The notes under the pieces are model-generated. The model did no database searches, was not told the origin of the DNA, and saw only the letters and a program-made list of their open reading frames with translations. Made by a program: the position numbers and the translations under genes. A stretch of DNA of 64,000 nt from Castor canadensis (taxonomy: Eukaryota > Chordata > Mammalia > Rodentia > Castoridae): positions 37,825,638-37,889,637 of the forward strand of contig NC_133398.1 in the NCBI RefSeq assembly GCF_047511655.1, written 5' to 3'. Below, in pieces: positions 21,501 to 33,931 of the stretch; position 1 is the first letter of the stretch; every line of letters begins with the position of its first letter.

Positions 21501-22500
21501 AACCAAAATAAGTCAAAATAACAAAAGCTAACACTAATGAAATGAAAAAAAAATACTAAAAAGGATAACTAAATCCAAAAAAAGAGTTCTTTCAAAGAGC
21601 CAATAAAGATGAGTGTGGTGGCGCACATCTCTAATCCCAGAACTCAAGAGACTCAGGCAGGAGGATATCAAGTTGTAGGCCAGCCCATGGTAAGAAGAAA
21701 AAGTGGGGGTGTAACTCATTAGTAGAGGGCTTGTGTAGCACGTCCAAGGCCCCGGCTTAGATCCCCAGAACTGGAAAAAACAAAATACCAAGGTGAATGT
21801 GTGTAATAAAATGGATAAACCTCCAGCAAGCCCAATTAAGGGGAATAAAAGAGAGTAAAAATAGTCAAGATTAGTTATGAGAAAGAAAGCATTCTTATAG
21901 ATAAAAGAGAAAATTAAAGAATTATTTAAAAAAAAAGCTGGGCGCTGGTGGCTCATGCCTGTAATCCTAGCTACTCAGCCCGGGGAAATAGTAAGACTCT
22001 ATCTCAAAAAAACCCATCACAAAAAAGGGCTGGTGGAGTGGCTCAAGGTGTAGGCCCTGAGTTCAAGCCCCAGTATCACACACACACACACACACAAAGA
22101 ATTATATAAAAAGTACAACTTAAAATCCCTCAGCAACCAATTTGAAAAATTAGAGGAAATGTATAGCTTTCTGAAAAAATGTACACAGAGATGTGTGCCT
22201 TTAATTTAAAGTACCTTTTAATTTAACATGTCTCAGAAGTTTTATCAAATGCAGTAAAACAAGAATAAATCGTTATGATCATCTGAAAATAAAGTATAGA
22301 GCTATTTTTTTTCTCCTGCTGATAAGATTGTACTACCAGGCGATCCAAAAGACTAGTAGCAAACAAACACCTCTAGTAAAAAAGACTTAATGCAATTTGG
22401 AGAAGTGACTGGATACAGACAAAAATAATAAATTGTATTCTATTCTAGTCACATGCATCTCAAATTGAAAATGGGAGAAATTTCTACTTACAAAATGACG
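18500..22500. repeat. Spacer densely packed with B1, ID and dimeric SINEs
   Basis: B1-type units: about 19210-19330 (+) and 20225-20330 (-). ID units (+): about 20440-20520, 20750-20835 and 21185-21270, each ending in an A-rich tail. A B1 plus ID pair (+) lies at about 21610-21790. A dimeric SINE (+) spans about 21935-22085 and ends in a CA repeat. A short CA run also lies at 21435-21452. No gene was recognised; the intervening AT-rich DNA shows nothing else. Confidence 0.65.
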
Positions 22501-25000
22501 AAATTCTGAGGATAATAATTATAGCCACTACAACACACACTGTTCTAAGCACTTTGCCTTAATACTCACAGTAGCCTCTCGACAGATGACTGTCACAACA
22601 CTGGGGAACAGAGAACTTCAGTGAGGTACTCCAGATCACCAGCCAGTAACACTTCCGAGTTGGAATTTGTGCTGATACTCCCCTTGTAATCATTACATCT
22701 GGTAAATTTAACCAAGAAATGCATATACTCATGTTAACAAAACTCTTCAATATTATTTTAAAAGATGTAAAGCAATAGGGCTGGAGGTGTGGCTCAAGCG
22801 GTAGAGCACCTGCCTGGCAAGCATATAAGCTCTGAGTTCAAATCCCGGTACCACCAAAGAGAAAAGCAAGAATTAAAATGTATAGCTAAAATAACTTCAA
22901 TTAATTTCTCAACTAATAGGTAAAGAAATTGTTTAAAAAAAATAGCGAGAGGGTGCCCAGTACCACCAACAATATAAAATCCCAAACCAAAATTAGCTCA
23001 GTGATAGATCACTTGCCCAGCACGTGCAAAGCCCCAGTTTGACCCCAGCACCATTAAAAAAAAAAATAGTGATAGAATTTTACCAGATATCTGAACACAC
23101 TATAGGTGAAAGGGGAAAATTAATCAGTGCAATAAAATAGGAACTCCCAAAGAAGGTGATTATATATGCAAAAACATGACAATTCGACCCAATTTGAGAA
23201 AAGAAAGGAAGACCCAATAAGCGGTACTGACACAAAAGTGAGCCTTGTGAGTGCCTAGCGTGCGCGGCAGAACCTGCAGTCAGAGCACAGCGGAGCATGC
23301 AGAACGTTCATGTCATCACAGAGGGAGGCATGAGAGATGGCCTCAGGTTCCAGTCTGTCCCCATGAGTCCTGCCTTATCCTTATTCTCCACCCATCTTCC
23401 ATCCCCACTGCCTGCCCTACAGACGCCAAGCTCAGAAGCAAAGATGCTCTCAGAGACTGTTTGAGCAGCTGCCATCGTTACACAGTTGGGTAAAAATAAT
23501 TCCCCTACCACTCTCAGTTGAAAAAAAGTGTGTGTGCGTGCGTGCTGATGCACGGCCGTGTGCACTTGATGGAATACATTCTGCCAACTGCATCAGTAGG
23601 CAATTTTGTTCTCATGTGAGCATCATAGGTAGGCTGCTTACTACACAACTAGGTGAGATGCACAGCTTCTAGTTACTAGGCTACAAACCAGCAGAGCATG
23701 GTTCTGTACTGAATATTGCAGGCAACTTTAACACAATGGTATTCATGCACCTAACTACAGGAAAGGTACCGTAAAGATACTAGGCAGTAGGAAATTTTCA
23801 GCGCCATTATAATCTATGGGACCGCCATTGTGTATAATGCACTCTCATTGATGAAAACATCGTTGTACGTATGGCACATGACTGTATGTATATGTAAATG
23901 AATATGCATATCTTAACAGCTCTGATCTGACTGAGCTTCGACTGAGTAGATGAAGACATACAAATGTTAACGTATTATTCTTTCAACTTTCCTTTAGACT
24001 TAAAATGCTTCAAAATAAAATTCTGGGGGAGGGGAGAAAAATTATATGCAAAGGATTTTAATTTGAATAGAAGAGCAAATCCAACTGGCTAAGAAGTGTG
24101 AAAATATGTGGGCCAGGCACGATGGTGCATGTCTGTAATCCCAGCTACTCAGGAGGCAGAGCTAGGAGGATCACAGTTTGTGTCCAGCCAAGGCAAAATT
24201 AGCTGGAGATCCTATCTGAAAAACAAAGTAAAAGCAAAAGGGCTGGGAATGTGGCTCAAGTGGTAGAGCCCTTGCAAGTGTGAGGCCCTGAGTTCAATCC
24301 CCAGTGCTACCAAAAGACAGAGAGAGAGAGAGAGAGTGACAGAGAGAGAGTGAAAATATGTGCAAATTTACTGGGAGTCAGGGATATGTGATTTAAAGTA
24401 AAAATGGGGTACTGCTTTATATCCAGCTTGGCCTGCAAGTTTTGCACTGAGAGCCAGTGTAGAACATGTGTCCTCAGCACTGTCCTTGTAGCCAGACCAG
24501 AGGTTACTACAGTTCCTGACAGGGTTTGCCTTGCTTCACACTTGGCTCAGATCTACTCAGGTTCTGAATTAAACTCATGCTGCCACTGCTTCTTCACGTC
24601 AAATGAAGAAATTTAAAAATGAGAAAGAAGAAGAGAAATAACATTTTATAATAGGACAGTGGGACAAGCTAAAATCTCAAAAGGAAAAAATAAATACATA
24701 AATAAACAAAATCTCCATTGCTACAGGTGGTTCTAAGGGTGCCACCGATACTCTTCCTTTCCTTCCTCTACCATCCATCTGGACTCCCCTTTCTCTCAAG
24801 CAGCACTTGCTGGACTAGATTGCTTGCCTGGTGAATAACCCAGACTTTCATTTCTGAGGGATCTGACCCCTGAGTTCTGGGCCCTTTTCTGGATGGGATG
24901 GTCAAAGTTGCTGGATATTCAGAGAACACGGGGCATCAGGTGGCACTGGGGCATCCCCTTCTTTCGGCTCTGGTTGTGGAACAGCAGCCCTGTCTCCCCA
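22500..25000. repeat. Spacer with MIR, ID and dimeric SINEs
   Basis: A MIR-like SINE (-) covers about 22510-22690. ID units (+) lie at about 22780-22870 and 22985-23065. A diverged repeat at about 23570-23900 (GTTACTAGGCTACAAACCAG, TATTGCAGGCAACTTTAACA) matches a widespread old mammalian repeat that I cannot name. A dimeric SINE (+) covers about 24110-24330 and ends in a GA-rich run to 24352. No gene is seen. Confidence 0.55.
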
Positions 25001-28000
25001 TGAGACCCTCTTGCCAGGTGTGATAGAGACTCTAGGCATCTGGCACCTTTTGCTCCCACTGCTAACTGGGTGGCTTTCAACTTCGTGAGAATGATCAGTA
25101 GATTAGCTCACATCATCAGTGGTTTCCAGGCCACTGGTTTGTCTGTGGGTGAACTGGTTAGTGCTGAGGCATTGCCCTGTTGCTTATTACAATCGAGGTC
25201 AAACCCCACAATTTTTTTGAGGGGGGTGGTATAGGGATACCTCATCAGCAATAGCTTTCCCCTTAAAAGGGTGGCTGACTCAGTGTTTGGCATATTTGGA
25301 GCTGCCTTTTGTCACAACCCCTCCTAGGCACCTGGAACTTACAGCTCACCAAGCCTAGCTTCCTAATTTGTAAGATACGTAGTTTGGGCTCCCTAAGATC
25401 CAGTCAAGTCTAAAATGCCTGATGACTGTCTCTCCTCTTGAACTTTTGTACATAAACCATTGCTAAGCCCAAACCCCCTCCATCCTAAGCATATGTGCTT
25501 GATTTTTTTGAGCCCTTGATTTTGTTTTTCCATAAGTACTACCCCTTATCCTTATGACACTTCATTTTGTGGTTTGGAGCCATCATTTTGCTCTGCTGCA
25601 AGGTTTGAGTCTCTGGTTTGCCTTTCGATGTGCAGTATCTGCTTTTCTTTTCAGCTCTGTGCCATCAGCATAAATGAAGATGTCTTCTGTGTCACTGTTC
25701 AAGACAGGACCAAGGACAGGCCTGGGGCAAGTCACGGGAGACTTATCAGCATTCTCTGGTTTCAGGGATGAAGAGTCACAAGTCTCCTGGATGGTGCTAT
25801 CAGATGGTTCATAGTTCTCCCTCCTGACTCTGAAGCTATTGTGACAGATTTTTAAAGAGCCCTTTGTTAAAGTTCATACCTCCTCTCTTTAGCAATCACA
25901 CCCTTGACTGAGGTGTAGCCTGTCTTGTATTTTACAGATGGGAAATTGTGACTTGCCCAAAGTCACATACTCTGGCAGAGCTTTTTATCCATAGAACCAT
26001 ATTCTTTCTTTTATGTCTTGCCTCCTGCACAATTCAGGGCACTCATCTCCTGCTGCTCTAACAAATTACCACAAACTTTGTGGCTTAAATAGTACAAATG
26101 TCTTACTGTACAAAGTTCTAGAAGTCAGAAGTCTGACACAGGTCTTGGACTAAAATCCTGGTGTCAGCAGGGCTGGGCTCCTTTCTGGAGGCTGTGGAGG
26201 AAGATCTGTTGCCTTGCCTTTCCAGCTTCTAGAAGCTTGATTATCTAGAAGCTAGATTATCTTGACTCACAGTCCCCTTTCCCCACCTCCAAATTCAGCA
26301 ACTGAGGGTTGAGTCCTCACAGAGCGTCTCTCTAACCTTTCCATCTTTCTTCCCATGGCTGGTAAAGGACCTCCCTTTTTTACACCCATGGGATTAAACT
26401 GGGTCTACCAGGATGAAACGGTGATTTCCCATCGAAAGGGCCTTCACTTAGGTACATCTGCATTTTGTCAACTAAGGAAGCATTCATGGGCTCCAGAATT
26501 TAGGGTATGGCCTGGGGAGGCCATTATTCTATCTACCTCACCCTGTCAGTTGATGAGGGCTTCCCAGAGGGTCAGTGGGTTATAGTAACAACGGCAGATA
26601 AAACTTGACTTTAAGTTAGGAGACTTTTCTGATTTCCTGATGTCAGTTGGACTTCACCAAAGTTGAAACAGATGAGCGAATTCTCTAGAATGCCTTCACA
26701 GTTCGGCCCCCTTCCCTTGTCAATCTCAACAACCCATTCCCTATAATAAGCAATGGAGAGGCCAGGAGATGGCAAGAAGTAAGTATTGGCCTTTATCCTC
26801 TTGGATCTCAGATGATGATATTATGGGCCTGGAAAAGCTGACATGTTCAGCTCTAGCCCCTCAACTCTTAAATGACCCCCCACCAAGTTTCTGACACTGC
26901 GGCTCAAGAGACACAGTCATCTTTAGAAGTCATGTGAGTGTCAGTGTTGCAAAGACCTGCATGACACACTGACACACCTGGGAAGGTCTTACTTGAGTCA
27001 CACAAGAGGACTACAGGATGGTCTGACATGGGATGGAATGCAGAACATCATGACGAGATTTGTCACCATCACCACAAGGACACGAAGATGCTGCAGGTGT
27101 GCAGTTTAGTTCAGCCCAGCTCCATCTGGGTCCCCCCTTAACCTCTCCTAGGGTCCCACTGTGCTGCATGCCAGCTGATTCTGTTTTGGGGTGTCTGTTA
27201 GAAGCTTGGTTTTTACATCTTACCTGGCATCCATACAGGTCATGTTTACCTGTGTATTGGTTCTGAAAACTGGAACATTATCTGCAGTTTACAAAATTCC
27301 TGAAAACGTCTCTCTGCAATTTACTCCTATTCTGCCCACCCAACCCCTCTACACCACAGATGCAGCCCCCTGACTGTCCCCACCCACTCCTGCTACCAGC
27401 TGCTCTGTCTGCTCCCACTCACTCTCACAGGCCCTGGAGGCCCCCAGGGAGTCACCAGCACACACCACCACCGCTGCATCTGGGGAAGGCCCTGCCAGGG
27501 TGCCCAAGGGAGGGGACCGGCTGTTGGAAACTTTACTCAAGCAGGGACCGTTAACAGCTGCAGGGACTCCTTAGGAAACAGTGAGCCTCAAAAAGGAAAT
27601 AATTGCAGAATTTGTTGCCATGACTTATGGTGACTGTCATTCCTGCCATGACATAGGCACCCTCAGCCCGCAGGATCCTTCAAGTCTCATTATCTAGGTG
27701 GGCTCTGATGTAGATGCTCACCTCCCACAGACACCCCCAGCAGACCACAAAGCCCTGGAGATGCATGTGCACACATATGCACACGGATGCACACATAAGC
27801 ATACACCTGCCTCCCCTCAGACACACTCCTCAGATGACAAGTGTCACCTCTGCCTTGGGGGCCACTTTCTCTAGAGCAGAATGGAGATGTTACTGTGCAG
27901 AGCTCTAAGCCTTGTTGCAGTGCCCTTCCACACACCACCTGTCAGAACTGTTAGTGTGTGGTGAGGAGCATTCTTCCTTTTTCCTCCTCACAGCTGTGGG

Positions 28001-29936
28001 AGGGCTTTTTGATAGGGCCTATGGGGCGGATGTGGTCTGAAAGGGGGTGAGTTTGTTTCACCACCATATCTTGTCTGGATCCAACTCCTTTCCACCCTCA
28101 GATACTGGTAAAAGAACATTAGGGAGCTCCCTTTCTCCCCTCTCCTGATTTCCCCTCTCTCCTCCATCAGCCAGGACCTTAACACCTATGAGTACCTCTC
28201 AGCCCCTGGGATTTCTCCCACAAATGTCCCTTTCCTTGGGGCTGAGTGCAAAGGGACAATGTTGGGGAGTGTGTGTGTGTGTGTGTGTGTGTGTGCAAGG
28301 GACTGAACCCAGGGCATCTCACTTCCACCCTACCATTGAGCTTTCCAGCCACCAAGACCTTTCTTTTTTTTTTGGTGGTACTGGGATTTGAACTGGGACT
28401 CTGCTTGATAGGCAGGTGTTCTACTGCTTGAGCCACTCTGCCAGCCTGGTTTTGTATTGAGTTTTTTCGAGATAGGGTCTCTCAAACTATTTTTCCAGGT
28501 TGGCTTCAAACCACAATCCTGATCTTTGCCTCCTGAGTAGCTAGGATTATAGGTGTGAGCCACCAGTATCCAGCCACCAGGACTTTTTAAAGGAAAAATT
28601 TTATTAGGAAAGTAACAGGAAATTAATTTTCTTTTTTTTGTCTTTCTTTCTTTTTTTTTTTGATACTTCGGTTTGAACTCAGGGCCTACACTTTGAGCCA
28701 CTCCACCAGCCCTTTTTTTTGATGGGTTTTTTCAAGATAGGGTCTTGAGAACAATTTGCCCAGGCTGGCTTCAAACTTTGATCCTCCTGATCTCTGCCTC
28801 CTGAGTAGCTGGATTACAGACATGAGCCACCAGCACCCAGCTAACAGGAAATTTCTTTATCCCATCTCTGTCTAGGAAGCCACAGCCCTTTTTGAATCCT
28901 GTGCAACTCTGTGCTCATTGACTCCCTGGCCTCCCACAGGGTACATGAGGGTCAGTGCACCCACAAGCTTCCCAGAAGTACCCAGCCATGTCTATCCCTC
29001 ATTCTCAGCTCCAGCCCAAGCTTGTTCCAGAGCTCTGCCGTGCAGGATCTGCTCACTGGATTACGCTCAGATGTGGGGACAGAAGATGCCACAGGCTGGT
29101 AGGGCAGAAAGGGAGGAGAAAAGGGCTGACCATAGGTATGACCAGTTGGACAGAAGGGTGGAGTGGGCAGGGAAAGGTTGTAGAATGGGAGTCAGAGTAT
29201 TTGTGGAGGAAAAACAGTTTGGCCCCATGTCTCTGAATACCCCCAAAGAGCTGCTACATTCTCAGAAAGGACTTCTGTATGATGATGTCCTTTTGTGGAA
29301 GTTCTGAGAACTAAGCAGGAGGGAAGCTGGGTCTACCCTAAAAGCTCCCAATATGATAGGGGACATAAACCCCACTTGGGTCACAAAATTAGGGATCCTT
29401 TCTGGGAACCCCAGAATAATGAAGAGCTAAGTTTCCATACTAGGACTGGGTCTGATGGTGAAGACGGAGCCTCAACCTGGAGTAATGACTAGGGAGATGT
29501 CTGGGGTCAGTTGAGCATTATAGAGCTCCAAGTATATACTGATAAGCCCTGGTGGACAGGCAGTCAGGAGGGGATCTCAGTGAGAACTGAGAACCAGGAG
29601 GATGGGTGTGTGGAGCCTTAGAAGTGTGGAGGCCAAAGTGGGTCTAGGATACATGGGGGTGGGGCACAGGCCGGACACAGGGCAGGGCCAAGCCCCTGCC
29701 TCTGTACTCTGGACCCCAGTGTTCCTCCCCTGCCCCTCTACTTTCAACCCAGGATTGCCTCTGCTTCACTGAGCCCATCTGCAGAGACATGCTCACACCT
29801 TCCTCTTTTGTGACTGGAAGTCACAGGGGAGAGTGCTGAGCAGTGTAGTCACAGAGAGCACAAAGTTCAAGAGTGTGGAGGGACGGAGAAGAGAGTGATC
29901 AGGGAGGGGGACAGTGTGACAGACGGGCTCAGGACC
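25000..29936. repeat. Unique-rich spacer upstream of CD72
   Basis: Mostly non-repetitive sequence without a recognisable exon. A MIR-like piece lies at about 25915-25985. A TG repeat at 28270-28296 sits within an antisense ID unit (about 28300-28360). Dimeric SINEs (minus) cover about 28365-28575 and 28660-28845. From 28860 to 29936 the DNA is unique and G-rich and should include the CD72 promoter and 5' UTR; no TATA box is evident. Confidence 0.5.
26020..26540. mobile_element. Old mammalian repeat, possibly LTR-derived
   Basis: The run CTGCTGCTCTAACAAATTAC, CACAAACTTTGTGGCTTAAA, GAAGTCAGAAGTCTGACACA and CTTTCTGGAGGCTGTGGAGG is a familiar, widespread old mammalian repeat. I believe it is LTR-derived but cannot confirm the family. 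It is a degraded, non-coding fossil. Confidence 0.4.
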
Positions 29937-32900
29937 ATGGCTGAGGCCATCACCTATGCAGACCTGCGGTTTGTGAAGAAGAGCGTCTCAAGCCGGTTGG
30001 GACAGGGTAAGGGAAATGGTTACCTTCTTGATCCCGCATCCTGCATCCGCATCACCCACCTGCACCCCCAGACCCCATTCCTGACTCCCGCTTTGGTCCC
30101 TCTTCTCTCCAGACCCCGAGGCTTATGAGGATGGGGAACTCACCTATGAGAATGTACAAGTGCCCCCAGTCCCAGGTGCAGTCTTGGGCTTGTCTTCCTC
30201 TGGACTAGGGGACAATGCAGGTATGGAACCCCCAGGGGATGTTTCTGTGGGGACTGTCTTGAGCTAGGGCGACCACAGTAGTCTTGGAAGGCCAAGTCCT
30301 TAAGGGGAAGAGAGGAAGGTGTTTTTAGGAACGAGAAGAATGAGAACAGGATAAATGTGAGTCAAAGGAAGAAGAAAGATCCAGGGCAAGGTTGGACTTA
30401 GATCCCAGTGGGAAGGTGGGCGCTGGAGAGGGATCAGGACAGTCCTGGCTATGGGTTCTAGTGGGAAATGGGGAGTCAAGAGGATAAAGGGAGACTCAGG
30501 AGGGAGATGCGGGGTGTGTGTGTGTGTGGGTGCAATTTGGTAAAGCTAAGGTGAGACCCAGGAGGGAGCTGAGCGGTCCCAGGGGAGCCGAGGAACTCCG
30601 GGAGTGATGCGGGTGTCCCCCGAGCATTGTAGAGGGCCGCCCAGGGTCTGGGCTGGTGGGGGGCGTGCAGTGAGAAGAACATGGTGGGACTCCCCGTCTT
30701 CATCCTGGGCGCTCCCCCTCCACAGGGGTCAAGTCGCAGCAGCTAGCTAAGTCCTGGAGCTCCGTTACGTCGCCGGATGCCAGGAGGATTCTCCCCTGTG
30801 GGTATTGTCCCCTTTCCAGCCTCGCGCGGCCCGCCAGCTTCCCCGCCCATGCGCGAGCACGCGGGGCGGGGGTGGGGGACGCGACGTGCCCGCGCCGTCC
30901 CCGCGGAGGCGGGGTGCGGTCCTTGGGGGCCGTCCCGATGCCCCGCGACCCGTTGCCTTCCCTTCTCAGCCCCACCCTGGCAGGGGTTATTCCCATGACA
31001 TGTCGTCCCCATCACAGTCCCCCTCTCCTGCCTTCGGATGATCCCTGTCCCACATCCCCGACTCCCTTGCTCCATCTGAGATTTCGTTCTCCTGTACCTG
31101 GCATTGCCCCTCAGTCCTCCTTACCAGTTATTCTGGAACACCTCGCTTCTCTACCAGCAAAACACCAACTCCCAGACAAGCCCCTCTGTCTGCCATCCTC
31201 TAGTCTCACGGTCTGTAAATCCTTTCCTGGGACTGACTGCCTCGAATCCATGTCCCCTAAGGTCCTACAGCCTGCTTGCGACACCTCCTGCTCGGCCTGC
31301 TCCTCACCTGCCTGCTGTTAGGGGTGGCTGCCATCTGCCTGGGAGTGCGCTGTGAGTATGGCCGCCCCAATTTTCCACTCACCCCAAATAACTTCTTCCC
31401 TTCTCTTCCTGCAAAGCTGCCCTTCTCAGCAGGGCTCATGGACACTGACCCCTATATCCTTAACTTCTGGTCTGGTTTCCAGCCAGGTCTGTTTTAGAGC
31501 GCCCTGTCTTTCTAAATCTTCCTTAACTCCTTAAGCTTTAGGCAGCCAGATATTATATTTTAGCCTGTTTTGCAAAAAGTTGCAAGAAGCAGAAAAAGAG
31601 CTGATGGTGCAGTCTCAGGGCACATCTAGAGGAAGTGGTGTTTAAGACTCTCTCTCTCTCTCTCTCTGGAACTGGAGTTTGAACTCAGGGCTTCATGCTT
31701 GCAAAGCAGGCACTCTATGTCTTGAGTCACACTTCCAGTCCATTTTGGTCTGGTTATTTTGGAAATAGGGTACCCCAAATTATTTCCTTAGACTGACCTC
31801 AAACTATGATCCTCCCTATCTCAGCCTTCCAAATAGCTAAGATTAAGGAATGAACCAGTGGCACCTGACTATGTAGCTCAGGCTAACCCTAGAACTTGCT
31901 ATCTTTCTGTCCCAGCCTCTTGAGTGCTGGGATTATAGCCATGTACCACCACACCTAGCCCAAGCTTCTCTTTATGGCCAAACAGATCTGCAGGTGTCTC
32001 AGCAGCTCCAGCAGATGACCAGGGTTCTGGAAGCCACTAACAGCAGCCTACGCCAACAGCTCCGCCTAAAGATAACTCAGCTTGGGCAGAAAGAGGAGGA
32101 TCTGCAGGGGTCCAGGAAAGAGCTGGCCCAGAGTCAGGAGGCGCTACAGGAGGAGCAGAGGGTTCACCAGGCTGCTGAGGGGCAGCTACAGGCTTGCCAG
32201 TTGGATGGAGAAAAGATTAAGGAGACCTTGAAAATGGAGATAGAGAAGAACAGCGCCTTGGAACAGAGGCTGAACAGCATGCAGGAAACACTGAAGAGCT
32301 TCTTCACGTGCTCCCCACCAGGTATCTGCTCTGGGACAGGGGAGACAGGAGCAGTGGCCTATGCGGGATGGACTGAAGCAAGGAGACACTAGTGGCTGGG
32401 GTCTGTCTGGCTCTCAGGGGCCAGTGAGTTGTTCAGGGAGAAGGATCAAGCTGCACACTGGATTTAGAGGGACTCATCCAGCTCTAAGGCAGATCCTTTG
32501 GGAGAGGAAAGGGTGGAAGCTAGCAATCCAAATCACACTGTCCAAAGCAGCATGGTACAGTCCAATTTCATCTGTTTGACATCAGTGGCAAGAATCTAAG
32601 CACCCCTTGAATTTGGATGTGAGGTTAGTTTTTGGGTTTTTTTTGCACATTTTTTCTAAAGACAAAGGCTGTAATTCTTACTACATCTGAGATTCTCCCA
32701 TAATGTTAAGAATTGCTGACTGACATGAGGTACAGTCTGGAGGTGGGGCAAGACAGCAGAGTCCTCAGGCATGTGCTGAACTCACAATGAGGTGAGGGGT
32801 GTGGTTTAGGAACTAGGATAGAGTATCTATCCATTTTGAAAGCAGGAGCCCAGATTGTAGATAGAGATGGGGGAAAGAAGAGAAAAAGTGTGCTGGAGCA

Positions 32901-33881
32901 CGCTAAGGTTCTAGACAAGGTGCAAGGCCCAAGGGGACTAGAATGTTCACTGACTACTGTCAGAATTCAGCTCTATCTGGCTCAGGAGGCATCTGGATAT
33001 TCCCCTGGACTTCTGACAGCAAGATGAAGCCTGGTGCCAGTGGCTCACATCTGTAATCCTAGCTACACGGGAGGCAGAGATCAAGACTCTGATCTCTGAA
33101 CTATTTGCCAGCCCTGGCAAATAGTTCAAGAGACCCTATCTTGAAAATACCCAACACAAAACACTGAGTGCCTGCCTAGCAAGTGTGAAGCTCTGAGTTC
33201 AAACCCTAGTACTGCAAAAAAAAAAAAAGCAAGATTACATACAGCAAATACCATAACTCTTGTTTCCTCTATGACTCTCAGTCCCATGACAGTGCTGCTG
33301 CCAGTTCTTCTAGTTGCACCGTAGATCTTGGCATCTTGGCATCCCATGGTGCTCTTCTGCTGAAAGGTCAGTTGTAGACTTCCATTCCAATCACAACTGC
33401 CCAAGTCTCCAGGTTTTTCCCATAATTCTTCCACTTCACTGAGGCCTCCAACTTGCTTCAGGTTCTTTCCTTCCCACAGTTAGCGACTTCCTGTTCTCAT
33501 TTCTCTCCCTACCCATCTTAGGTTCCTGGATCCAATATTCAACCACTTGCTCCTTTGTTCCATTGTCCTTGTAGTGCACTGGACTAGTAAAGACTCAATC
33601 CTGGATAATCCCAATTGACCATTTAGCCCTGTACCAAGACTTGACAAGTTGTGCAATCAATCAGCTTGGTGCCATTGAGACTCCAGAGTGTAAGCACCAC
33701 CTGGATAGCTCTGCACTGGTGGGCTTGTTCTCCATGACTCCATCCCCCACTATCATCCCCTTCACTTTCAACAAGTGCCCTACTCCATCAGAGAACAATT
33801 CTCTCCATTTTTCATCACCAAGTCTATATATCCAATTGCATTTCTGCCCCTCCCATCTTTTGCAAGGCTAACTGCAACAGC

Positions 33882-33931
<50 letters not shown>

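Noticed and set aside
30798-30803. CD72 exon 3 ending at the downstream GT (30802)
   Set aside because: That donor breaks the phase with exon 4; the GTGGGT donor at 30798 keeps phase and yields the conserved CPTACLR.
33881-33930. TG microsatellite as a regulatory element
   Set aside because: Likely an ordinary simple repeat next to a SINE; nothing around it suggests function.
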